In this document: piece by piece, positions 1 through 5,769 of the stretch
How positions within the stretch are numbered: position 1 is the first letter of the stretch
Layout: every line of letters begins with the position of its first letter
Origin: an uncultured Bacteroidales bacterium
Lineage (GTDB): Bacteria; Bacteroidota; Bacteroidia; Bacteroidales; UBA4417
NCBI GenBank assembly: GCA_903917425.1
Contig: CAIXAQ010000669.1
Location: 1 to 7,014 of the forward strand
Reading direction: 5' to 3'
DNA length: 7,014 nt
The notes under the pieces: model-generated
Seen by the model: only the letters and a program-made list of their open reading frames with translations
What the model was told of the DNA's origin: nothing
The model's database searches: none
Position numbers and translations under genes: made by a program

Positions 1-1132
1 AAATGTTGTACAATGCATCACGGTATTTTAAGCTACGATTTTTGTCGCCATCCACCCATTCAGCAAATTTCTCTTCAATTTCCTGTTTTCTTTCAAAAAC
101 ACCCAGGCGTTTCAATCCTTTATTCTGACCTATAAAAAATTTCCAGTAATTTGCTGAACCGGCATATTTGGAAGCATATTTGATCCGTACTTCAGGATCG
201 GCAGCCATATCCTCACGAAGAATGTCTAATTTTTTAGTGCGGATTTTTACAACCATGGGATTGTTTTTCTCCAGGGCCCACTTGATGGTATAGGAAGTAG
301 CATACCGGTCGGTAGTGCCGGGATATCCCATGATCATTTCGAAATCGCCTATCTTCTTTTCCTTGATCGAAACTGGCAGGAATTGTTTCGATTTCATTGG
401 CACGTTACCTGCTGCGTATTCGGCTGGTTTGTTTTCGCGATCGGTATAAACGCGGAAAACTGAAAAATCGCCGGTATGCCTGGGCCACATCCAGTTATCA
501 GTATCGGCACCAAATTTTCCGATTGCCGATGGAGGAGCACCAACAAGCCTTACATCCTTATAGATTTCGTAAAGAAAAAGATAGTATTCGTTGCCGTTGA
601 AAAAAGAAACGGTCCTTGCATCGTACTGCGTTCCTTTTGTATTGCTGAATTCAATAGCTTTAGAGTTCTCCTTTATTTTTGCAGTCCTTTCGGTTTCGCT
701 CATTTTGTCAGTAACTCCGGCCAGAACGGCCGAAGAAACATCCTGTATGCTAACCAGGAAACGAGCGGTAAGACCGGGAGTTGGCAATTCTTCCTCGTAT
801 CGCATGGCCCAGAAACCGTTGGTCAGGTAGTCGTGATCAACAGAACTGTGCGACTGAATGGATCCATAACCACAGTGATGGTTCGTAAATATCAACCCGT
901 TAGGAGAAACAATTTCACCTGTGCATCCGCCACCAAACATGATGATTGCGTCTTTTAAACTGGAGTGGTTGATGCTGTATATTTCGTCGGCAGTAAGGTG
1001 AAGACCCTCTTTTTGCATATCAACGTAGTTAAGACGTTGAATGAACAGGGGTAGCCACATACCTTCGTCGGCCCGGCTTTGAAAAGCGGATACCGACAAT
1101 AAGGTCAAAAGGAAGAGTGTGATTTTTTTCAT
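1..1132 (-). CDS. Secreted S46-family serine dipeptidyl peptidase (DPP7/DPP11 type), 3' part cut off by the window edge
   Basis: The frame is open from the ATG at 1132-1130 to the left edge, giving 377 codons of a protein that in this family is about 700 residues. Residues 1-22 form a signal peptide (MKK, a hydrophobic run, then SRA before DEG), so the product is exported, probably to the periplasm. S46 marks are clear: GGGCTGEIVSPNGL at about 67-80, TNHHC at 83-87 with the catalytic histidine (H85 or H86), and NWMWPRHTGDF at about 212-223, where D222 fits the catalytic aspartate. The catalytic serine and the substrate-selecting residues lie in the missing half, so DPP7-like (hydrophobic) and DPP11-like (acidic) specificity cannot be told apart. 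Family members release dipeptides from oligopeptides. It lies 87 bp downstream of the guanylyltransferase gene on the same strand; I see no convincing promoter in that gap and no functional link. Confidence 0.95.
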   Translation of the reverse strand, partial: MKKITLFLLTLLSVSAFQSRADEGMWLPLFIQRLNYVDMQKEGLHLTADEIYSINHSSLKDAIIMFGGGCTGEIVSPNGLIFTNHHCGYGSIQSHSSVDHDYLTNGFWAMRYEEELPTPGLTARFLVSIQDVSSAVLAGVTDKMSETERTAKIKENSKAIEFSNTKGTQYDARTVSFFNGNEYYLFLYEIYKDVRLVGAPPSAIGKFGADTDNWMWPRHTGDFSVFRVYTDRENKPAEYAAGNVPMKSKQFLPVSIKEKKIGDFEMIMGYPGTTDRYATSYTIKWALEKNNPMVVKIRTKKLDILREDMAADPEVRIKYASKYAGSANYWKFFIGQNKGLKRLGVFERKQEIEEKFAEWVDGDKNRSLKYRDALYNI

Positions 1133-1219
1133 GAATTTGTATTCTGTTATTTGTAATTAATTTTCAGTGGATAAGTTCAATGTATTTCGGTGTAAACCGC
1201 ATCGGGAGGCGCAAAAAAT

Positions 1220-2311
1220 TTAAACGAACAATTCGCCTTTTTCATCACGAACAGCGTCCACGTAACCGCGTATGTTTTGCTCAGCACTGCGTTTACAGAT
1301 CAGCATAATACCGTTATCTTCAACCACAATGCAATCCTCTAATCCCTGGATCACAGCAACAGTACCCGAAGGCAGGTTGATGATACAGTTCCGTGTATCG
1401 TAGGTGAGTGGCTTTGCGCCAATTATAGCATTCCCGTTTGAATCCTTTTCAGACGTATCGTAAAGGGATCCCCATGTGCCCAGGTCGCTCCAGCCTATAT
1501 CGGCTGCCATAACAAACACATTATCGGCTTTTTCCATAACACCATAATCGATCGAAATGCTTTTACAGATGGTATATGCATTTTCGATGTAGTTGGCTTC
1601 CTGTCCGGTATAATACACATCGGTACCATCTTTAAAAATCCCATTCAGTTCGGGAAGATGTTTTTCGAAAGCGTTCAGAATGCTCTTGACCGACCAGATG
1701 AAAATGCCGGCATTCCAAAGAAAATCGCCACTTTGCAGGAACGAAACGGCCAGTTCGTGATGTGGCTTCTCGGTAAATGTTTTCACTTTCCGCACTTTGC
1801 AATCAGCCGTATAGCTATGCAAATCATCAAACTGAATATACCCATACCCTGTATCGGGCCTGCTGGGTGTGATGCCCAAAGTCAGAAGCCAGTCATTCTG
1901 GTTTGCAGCCTTAAGCGCACAAAGCAGTGTCTGGGTAAACTCATTGTCTTTCAGGATAATATGATCCGATGGAGCCACAACCACGCAGGCATCAGGATTA
2001 AGCTTGTGGATTTTATAAGTGGCATAGGCTATACATGGAGCGGTATTTCGGCGCATGGGTTCGCACAGCACGTGATCGGGTATAATCGCAGGAAGTTGCT
2101 CCACGACCTGGTCGAAATATTGCTTATGTGTGACTACAAAAATATTTTCAGGCGGACAGATAGTAGTAAGCCTTCTGAAGGTCTGCTGTATCAGGGTTTC
2201 TCCGGTTCCCAAAATGTCGATAAATTGCTTGGGACGCGAATTTCGGCTTAGTGGCCAGAACCGTGCTCCAACACCTCCTGCCATGATCACGCAATAATAA
2301 TTTTTGTTCAT
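1220..2311 (-). CDS. manC: Mannose-1-phosphate guanylyltransferase (GDP-mannose pyrophosphorylase)
   Basis: Makes GDP-mannose from mannose 1-phosphate and GTP in the cytoplasm, feeding mannose and fucose units into surface polysaccharide and glycoprotein glycans. The 363-residue product has the full nucleotidyltransferase pattern: AGGVGARFWPLSR at 11-23 followed by PKQF (K28), CEPMRRNTAPCI at 83-94, APSDH at 113-117, TGYGYIQ at 154-160, FTEKP at 179-183, NAGIF at 200-204, and SIDYGVMEKA followed by GWSDLGTW at 253-280. The length fits the single-activity form; the fused phosphomannose isomerase domain of the roughly 480-residue bifunctional enzymes is absent. The ATG at 2311-2309 directly precedes the conserved N-terminal strand. 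A TAnnTTTG element 60 bp upstream suggests its own promoter. No other sugar-nucleotide genes are present in the window. The symbol manC follows common usage for this activity. Confidence 0.93.
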   Translation of the reverse strand: MNKNYYCVIMAGGVGARFWPLSRNSRPKQFIDILGTGETLIQQTFRRLTTICPPENIFVVTHKQYFDQVVEQLPAIIPDHVLCEPMRRNTAPCIAYATYKIHKLNPDACVVVAPSDHIILKDNEFTQTLLCALKAANQNDWLLTLGITPSRPDTGYGYIQFDDLHSYTADCKVRKVKTFTEKPHHELAVSFLQSGDFLWNAGIFIWSVKSILNAFEKHLPELNGIFKDGTDVYYTGQEANYIENAYTICKSISIDYGVMEKADNVFVMAADIGWSDLGTWGSLYDTSEKDSNGNAIIGAKPLTYDTRNCIINLPSGTVAVIQGLEDCIVVEDNGIMLICKRSAEQNIRGYVDAVRDEKGELFV

Positions 2312-2371
2312 CGGCTTGACTATTTAGTGTAACAAATTAATTTACAACAAGTTGATGATGGTTAACTTTTG

Positions 2372-2379
2372 CAAAGGTA
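2372..2379 (-). promoter_or_regulatory. Candidate Bacteroidota -7 promoter element for the guanylyltransferase gene
   Basis: On the minus strand the sequence TACCTTTG matches the Bacteroidota sigma-factor -7 consensus TAnnTTTG exactly and lies about 60 bp before the ATG at 2311. A clear TTTG-like -33 box is not visible at the expected distance upstream, so the call rests on the -7 element and its position in a 212-bp gap. Confidence 0.5.
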
Positions 2380-2448
2380 TGAATTCCTGTTTTAGATTAG
2401 CTTCCGTTAGAATTAAATTCTGTTACCGGGTTTCCCGTTCATAAATTC

Positions 2449-2480
2449 AAAAAAAACAGGCACTGAACGAAGTCGAAATG
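2449..2480 (-). repeat. Short imperfectly palindromic intergenic element followed by a T8 run (possible terminator after the SprT-like gene)
   Basis: The plus strand at 2461-2480 reads CACTGAACGAAGTCGAAATG. From memory, close variants of this sequence recur between genes in Bacteroidota and some other genomes as short hairpin-like repeats. On the minus strand it is followed within 4 bases by eight T residues (2456-2449). It lies 44 bp past the stop of the SprT-like gene, where a terminator would be expected, but the stem I can draw is short and broken by mismatches. The rest of the 212-bp gap (2312-2523) holds the promoter element listed separately and nothing else I can name. Confidence 0.35.
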
Positions 2481-2523
2481 AGGTCAGATATTCCATTTTA
2501 AGAAGGCTATAAACCATTTTCGA

Positions 2524-3162
2524 TTAACTATTAACTATTTGCTCTTCATATTCCTGCAGTACCTGCGCTGATCGGGGAACCAGGTAATACTTACGGGTTA
2601 GCAAACATAGGCATTTGTAACGTGTTCGCAATTTTTCAAGTTTAATATATTTCCGCCCGCTCATTAGCGTAAAAGTACTGTTCAGGGCAACTTCATTCAC
2701 TGTTATCCTAACTTTCCCGCCTTCCAGCGAAGCTAAAGTGTTAATCAGGCGTGTGTCGCGGTGAAAAGTGGCGGGCGTAGTGCGGAAATAGCGGAGTAAT
2801 TCAGCGGTAAGTTCCGCAGGGAAAACCTGTTCCGAAAAAAATGGTTGCACCAGGTTGCGGTAGGTGTTCTTCCATTCCGATCCATGAGGTTTGGCTTTGC
2901 GGCCATATTGTTTCATTACTACGAGGTGTGCAAGTTCATGCAGGAAAACCAACAGGAACGTAAATTGCCCGAGATCTGCATTAATATGAATCACCGGTCT
3001 TTCCCCATGACGGACACCTTTAAAACTCCCAAGCCTGGTTAGCCGCGGTGCAGTTATCCTGAACAGAAAAATGTGCTCTTTAAAAAGGACCTCTGTCATT
3101 GATCGTGCCCTTTCAGGAAAGCGCGAAAGCACACCCTCTAGTTTTTCAGGCTTGTAAGGCAT
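2524..3162 (-). CDS. SprT-like domain zinc metalloprotease family protein
   Basis: A 212-residue cytoplasmic protein with no signal peptide. HELAH at 75-79 within a hydrophobic helix, followed by PHGSEW at 92-97, gives two histidines, the catalytic glutamate E76 and a probable third zinc ligand H93, the pattern of the SprT-like (gluzincin) family to which eukaryotic Spartan/SPRTN also belongs. The C-terminal part (about 167-202) is shaped like the SprT tail, with a CLC at 184-186, but has no pair of CxxC motifs, so a normal zinc ribbon is unlikely. Bacterial members are mostly uncharacterised; a protease role on DNA-protein crosslinks is known for SPRTN and would be only an analogy here. The ATG at 3162-3160 lies inside the end of the upstream lipoprotein gene, a 17-bp overlap that suggests translational coupling. 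Confidence 0.85.
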   Translation of the reverse strand: MPYKPEKLEGVLSRFPERARSMTEVLFKEHIFLFRITAPRLTRLGSFKGVRHGERPVIHINADLGQFTFLLVFLHELAHLVVMKQYGRKAKPHGSEWKNTYRNLVQPFFSEQVFPAELTAELLRYFRTTPATFHRDTRLINTLASLEGGKVRITVNEVALNSTFTLMSGRKYIKLEKLRTRYKCLCLLTRKYYLVPRSAQVLQEYEEQIVNS

Positions 3163-3376
3163 AATTGGTTAGCTGGTATAACGTATTGTTTTGATTAACA
3201 GGAGTCTTTAAAAAGCACCCGCATCTTTTGTTGCCTGTTGAAGCCGGTGTGTGGTTCCAGTTTCGCTGGCTGTTATTCCTGCTTCCGGCACAGCCGGCTA
3301 CTGTAAGCAGAATGGATATTGCTGAAATGAGGAGCAACTGCTTTAGAGGAAAACAGGAAGCTATATTTTTTAACAT
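3146..3376 (-). CDS. Small putative lipoprotein, family not recognised
   Basis: A 76-residue product with a well-formed type II signal peptide: K3 and K12, a hydrophobic stretch at about 13-27, and the lipobox VAGC at 26-29 with C29 as the lipidated residue. The mature part is only 48 residues, polar, rich in Asn, Gln and Thr, and carries CGC at 52-54. No enzymatic domain is visible and I do not assign a function. After removal of the signal it would be anchored in the inner or outer membrane. The gene starts at the ATG at 3376-3374 and its last 17 bp overlap the start of the SprT-like gene in another frame, so the two are probably co-transcribed from the 3377-3528 region. The signal peptide makes a real gene likely; the last third could be random read-through. 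Confidence 0.6.
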   Translation of the reverse strand: MLKNIASCFPLKQLLLISAISILLTVAGCAGSRNNSQRNWNHTPASTGNKRCGCFLKTPVNQNNTLYQLTNYALQA

Positions 3377-3440
3377 AATTATTTTTTTATTATCTTGGTT
3401 TTAAGATTATTAAAAGTACTCAATCGCCATAAATCCCGTT

Positions 3441-3454
3441 AATACCCGGGTATT
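3441..3454. promoter_or_regulatory. Perfect 14-bp palindrome in the divergent intergenic region (possible operator)
   Basis: AATACCCGGGTATT is its own reverse complement. It lies in the 152-bp region between the divergent starts at 3376 (lipoprotein) and 3529 (mlaE), 64 bp from one and 74 bp from the other. This is a plausible place for a dimeric regulator to act on both directions. No regulator gene is nearby and no second copy was seen in the window, so this is only a candidate. Confidence 0.3.
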
Positions 3455-3502
3455 GCGGCCAGAAAAAAAACCGGCATTGAATGCTTATCCTAAAATTTAC
3501 GC

Positions 3503-3510
3503 TAATTTAG
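3503..3510 (+). promoter_or_regulatory. Weak candidate -7 element upstream of mlaE
   Basis: TAATTTAG differs from the Bacteroidota TAnnTTTG element at one fixed position and lies 18 bp before the ATG at 3529. A TTG at 3477-3479 is 23 bp upstream, slightly farther than the usual -33 spacing. No other element in this AT-rich stretch looks better. Confidence 0.25.
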
Positions 3511-3528
3511 CACTAATTATTGTACGAA

Positions 3529-4269
3529 ATGAAATTTTTATTCCACTTTGGGCGCTATCTTGGCTTATTGGGCCAGGCATTTCAACGTCCTGAAAAACAG
3601 TCAATTTACATCCGGCAGATCCTGGTAGAGATGGAAAAACTTGGATTGGCATCCGTTGGCATTGTTGCGATCATATCGGTTTTTATGGGTGCCGTTGTTG
3701 CCATTCAGATGGCTTTTAACATCGATACCCCGCTGATTCCCAGGTACACCATAGGTTTTGTTACCAGGCAGAGTGTGATCCTGGAATTTTCGCCAACTAT
3801 TATCAGCCTGATTCTGGCCGGAAAAGTTGGTTCACGGATAGCTTCGGAACTAGGCACTATGCGTGTCACCGAACAAATAGATGCCCTCGAAATCATGGGG
3901 ATCAACCCGGCAACGTATCTTATTCTACCTAAAATTGTCGCTTCCATGCTGATTAATCCATTTTTAATTGGCATGAGTATGTTGCTCTCGGTTGGTGGTG
4001 GTTGGCTCGCCGGTATGGCTACCGGGCTTTTTCCTACGGCTGACTATGTGAATGGGATTCAATCGTTTTTCCATTTATACGATATTTTTTATGCATTTAT
4101 CAAGACGGTCGTTTTTGCATTTTTAATTGCTTCGGTATCGGCGTATAATGGATTTTATACCAAGGGCGGTGCACTCGAAGTCGGTGAAGCAAGCACTAAC
4201 GGAGTGGTTTACAGCAGTATAGCAATTATTTTTGTAAATCTTATTCTTACTCAAATTCTGCTGGCATGA
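3529..4269 (+). CDS. mlaE: MlaE-family permease of an MCE-type phospholipid ABC transporter
   Basis: The inner-membrane subunit of a system that moves phospholipid between the inner and outer membranes. The 246-residue product has the MlaE hallmarks: GAVVAIQ at 54-60, a hydrophobic segment ending in LILAGKVGSRIASELGTMRV at about 94-113, then EQIDALEIMGINP at 115-127, and a C-terminal GGALEVGEASTNGVV at 213-227, with hydrophobic helices at about 41-60, 86-100, 140-165 and 190-205 and at the C-terminus. I place the start at the ATG at 3529: an in-frame TTG lies at 3520, but beginning at MKFLFHFGRY gives the usual N-terminus and leaves more room for the promoter. It overlaps mlaF by ATGA. In characterised systems the MCE-domain substrate protein MlaD completes the complex; no such gene is in the window. 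Confidence 0.92.
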   Translation: MKFLFHFGRYLGLLGQAFQRPEKQSIYIRQILVEMEKLGLASVGIVAIISVFMGAVVAIQMAFNIDTPLIPRYTIGFVTRQSVILEFSPTIISLILAGKVGSRIASELGTMRVTEQIDALEIMGINPATYLILPKIVASMLINPFLIGMSMLLSVGGGWLAGMATGLFPTADYVNGIQSFFHLYDIFYAFIKTVVFAFLIASVSAYNGFYTKGGALEVGEASTNGVVYSSIAIIFVNLILTQILLA

Positions 4270-5030
4270 TAGAAGGCAAAAATATAAGTAAGAGTTTTGG
4301 GGATCGGTTGGTGCTCGAAAATGTTTCGGTCACCATGGAGAAAGGGAAAACCAATCTTATCATCGGGCAGAGTGGCATGGGTAAAACCGTACTGCTCAAA
4401 TGCCTGGTAGGATTGATAAAAGCTGACCAGGGGCAGGTCTTTTACGATGGCAGGTCTTTTTCGAAAATGTCGTTTAACGAAATGAAAGAAATCAGGCAGG
4501 AGATCGGGATGCTTTTTCAGGGTGGTGCACTGTTCGATTCACTTAACGTGGAGGAAAATGTCATGTTTCCGCTGAGTATGTTCACCGAACAGACTCTTTC
4601 CCAGAAACTTGAAAGAGCCAATTTCTGCCTGTCGAGGGTAAACCTCGAAAATGCAAATAAACTGTTGCCATCAGAATTAAGTGGGGGGATGAAAAAACGT
4701 GTCGCTATTGCACGCGCTATATCAATGAATCCGCGCTATCTTTTTTGTGATGAACCCAATTCGGGTCTCGATCCGCAAACGGCTCACCTGATTGATGAAT
4801 TGATTAAGGAAATCACCCTGGAATATAATATGACAACCTTAGTTGTGACCCATGATATGAATTCGGTTCTCGAAATCGGCGAAAAGATCTATTTCATTTA
4901 CCAGGGGAAAATATGGTGGGAAGGAGATAAACATAATATCCTTTATACCGAAAATAAAGAATTACAGGATTTTGTATTTACTTCAGAACTGACAAAAAAA
5001 CTGAAACCGAAGAAAGGGTTTGGGGTTTAG
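4266..5030 (+). CDS. mlaF: MlaF-family ATP-binding protein of an MCE-type phospholipid ABC transporter
   Basis: The cytoplasmic ATPase that drives the MlaE permease. In order: Walker A GQSGMGKT at 34-41, Q-loop and MlaF-type FQGGALFDSL at 84-93, the signature LSGGM at 138-142, Walker B YLFCDEP at 158-164 with catalytic E163, NSGLDP as D-loop region at 165-170, and the switch histidine in VVTHD (H196). The length of 254 residues is normal for the family. The start ATG overlaps the mlaE stop (ATGA), so the two are translationally coupled. The last codons are unusual: GFGV and the TAG stop (5016-5030) are read from the first copies of a GGGTTTA-like heptad array that continues downstream, so the C-terminus has probably been set by that repeat. 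The catalytic core ends well before this and should be unaffected. Confidence 0.94.
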   Translation: MIEGKNISKSFGDRLVLENVSVTMEKGKTNLIIGQSGMGKTVLLKCLVGLIKADQGQVFYDGRSFSKMSFNEMKEIRQEIGMLFQGGALFDSLNVEENVMFPLSMFTEQTLSQKLERANFCLSRVNLENANKLLPSELSGGMKKRVAIARAISMNPRYLFCDEPNSGLDPQTAHLIDELIKEITLEYNMTTLVVTHDMNSVLEIGEKIYFIYQGKIWWEGDKHNILYTENKELQDFVFTSELTKKLKPKKGFGV

Positions 5031-5050
5031 GTTTTTGGGCTTAGGGGTGA
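5016..5050 (+). repeat. Five GGGTTTA-like heptads spanning the mlaF stop codon
   Basis: Consecutive 7-base units GGGTTTG, GGGTTTA, GGTTTTT, GGGCTTA and GGGGTGA run without gaps. The first two units lie in the mlaF coding sequence and supply its last residues and stop. The G runs at 5016, 5022, 5037 and 5044 also fit a loose G-quadruplex pattern on the plus strand, with one long loop. Confidence 0.75.
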
Positions 5051-5169
5051 CAAGGCGAAGGGTGATATTGCGAGAAGGCGAGAGGCGACAAGGGGAAAGG
5101 GCGAGGGGCGACAAGGTGAGGGACGACAAGGTGAGGGACGAAAAGGTGAGGGGCGACAAGGCGAGAGAA
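5046..5169 (+). repeat. Purine-rich array of 7- and 8-base units, with a 15-bp higher-order repeat
   Basis: About sixteen units of the form GGYGANN or GGYGANNA follow one another, such as GGCGAGA, GGCGACAA and GGTGAGG. At the right end a 7-mer plus an 8-mer form a 15-bp unit: GACAAGGTGAGGGAC occurs exactly at 5110-5124 and 5125-5139, with variants at 5140-5154 and 5155-5169. The reading frames open across it on both strands give low-complexity peptides and are not genes. Confidence 0.8.
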
Positions 5170-5182
5170 TTTATGAACACTG

Positions 5183-5252
5183 CATCTCCCATCCCCCATC
5201 CAACATCCGCAATCCGCAATCCGACATCTCCCATCCAACATCCACAATCCTA
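5183..5252 (+). repeat. Ten in-register heptads of MATCYNN type before cvpA
   Basis: Ten gap-free 7-base units, such as CATCTCC, CATCCAA and AATCCGC, fill this interval; every unit has ATC at bases 2-4 and a C or T then follows. It is pyrimidine-rich on the plus strand, opposite to the purine block to its left, and is separated from that block by a 13-bp unique spacer (5170-5182). It ends 5 bp before the cvpA ATG, leaving only AAAAA as leader. Confidence 0.8.
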
Positions 5253-5257
5253 AAAAA

Positions 5258-5767
5258 ATGTCCACATTAGATATCATCCTTGGCCTTTTCCTGTTTTACT
5301 TTGCCTATAAAGGATTTGCCAGTGGTTTTATAATCAGTATCGCAACATTGGCCGGGTTGGTTCTGGGGTTTTATGCAGCTTCGCATTTCTCGGAATTAAC
5401 GGCCAACTGGCTAAAGAACGATATGGGTATGCAGAGCAGCAACATCAAATTAATTGCATATTTCGTTACATTTATACTTGTCGTTGTGCTTATTTTCCTG
5501 CTTGGCCGTTTCATGACCGGGGTTGTTAAAACCGTCGGTCTAGGAATTGTAAATCGCCTGGCCGGGGCAGTGTTTGGAATAGCAAAGGGATTGCTGATCG
5601 CCAGTTTTATCTTTTTGCTGTTTGCCCGTGTTGACCCCCAGGGTAGTCTGTTTACTACCGGGCACAAAAAAGGCTCCGTTCTGTATAAACCGGTTTCGCA
5701 GATTGCTCCAACCGTGATCCCGCTTGTAAAAAAATACACTGAAACGGTTGAGAAAATGATTCAATAA
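5258..5767 (+). CDS. CvpA-family integral membrane protein
   Basis: A 169-residue inner-membrane protein of the family named for E. coli CvpA, which is needed for colicin V export and has been tied to envelope homeostasis; the molecular role is not settled. Four hydrophobic segments lie at about 3-20, 24-44, 63-85 and 102-124, with the conserved NRLAGAVFGIAKG stretch at 99-111 opening the last. The start MSTLDIILG is typical, placing the acidic D5 in the first helix. The tail from about 125 is polar and ends in a short amphipathic helix. It follows mlaF on the same strand but the 227-bp gap is filled with repeats, so joint transcription is uncertain. Its stop is 2 bp from the stop of the convergent aldehyde dehydrogenase gene, and no terminator hairpin is visible between them. 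Confidence 0.88.
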   Translation: MSTLDIILGLFLFYFAYKGFASGFIISIATLAGLVLGFYAASHFSELTANWLKNDMGMQSSNIKLIAYFVTFILVVVLIFLLGRFMTGVVKTVGLGIVNRLAGAVFGIAKGLLIASFIFLLFARVDPQGSLFTTGHKKGSVLYKPVSQIAPTVIPLVKKYTETVEKMIQ

Positions 5768-5769
5768 AA

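Noticed and set aside
397..958. Plus-strand open frames, up to 160 codons
   Set aside because: They lie opposite the S46 peptidase, which has clear conserved motifs across the same interval; the frames give no recognisable protein.
1658..2251. 197-codon plus-strand open frame
   Set aside because: It is antisense to the guanylyltransferase gene, whose motifs cover the whole stretch.
2845..3042. 65-codon plus-strand open frame
   Set aside because: It is antisense to the SprT-like HELAH region; no family features.
3520..3522. TTG as the start of mlaE
   Set aside because: The ATG nine bases downstream gives the usual family N-terminus and is the stronger start.
5110..5169. CRISPR-like array
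   Set aside because: Units are 15 bp, contiguous, without spacers, and no cas genes are present.
4983..5277. Three overlapping open frames of 77-83 codons across the repeat block
   Set aside because: They are low-complexity translations of the repeats (runs of LSPL or GDKVR type) in three frames; open only because the repeats contain few stops.
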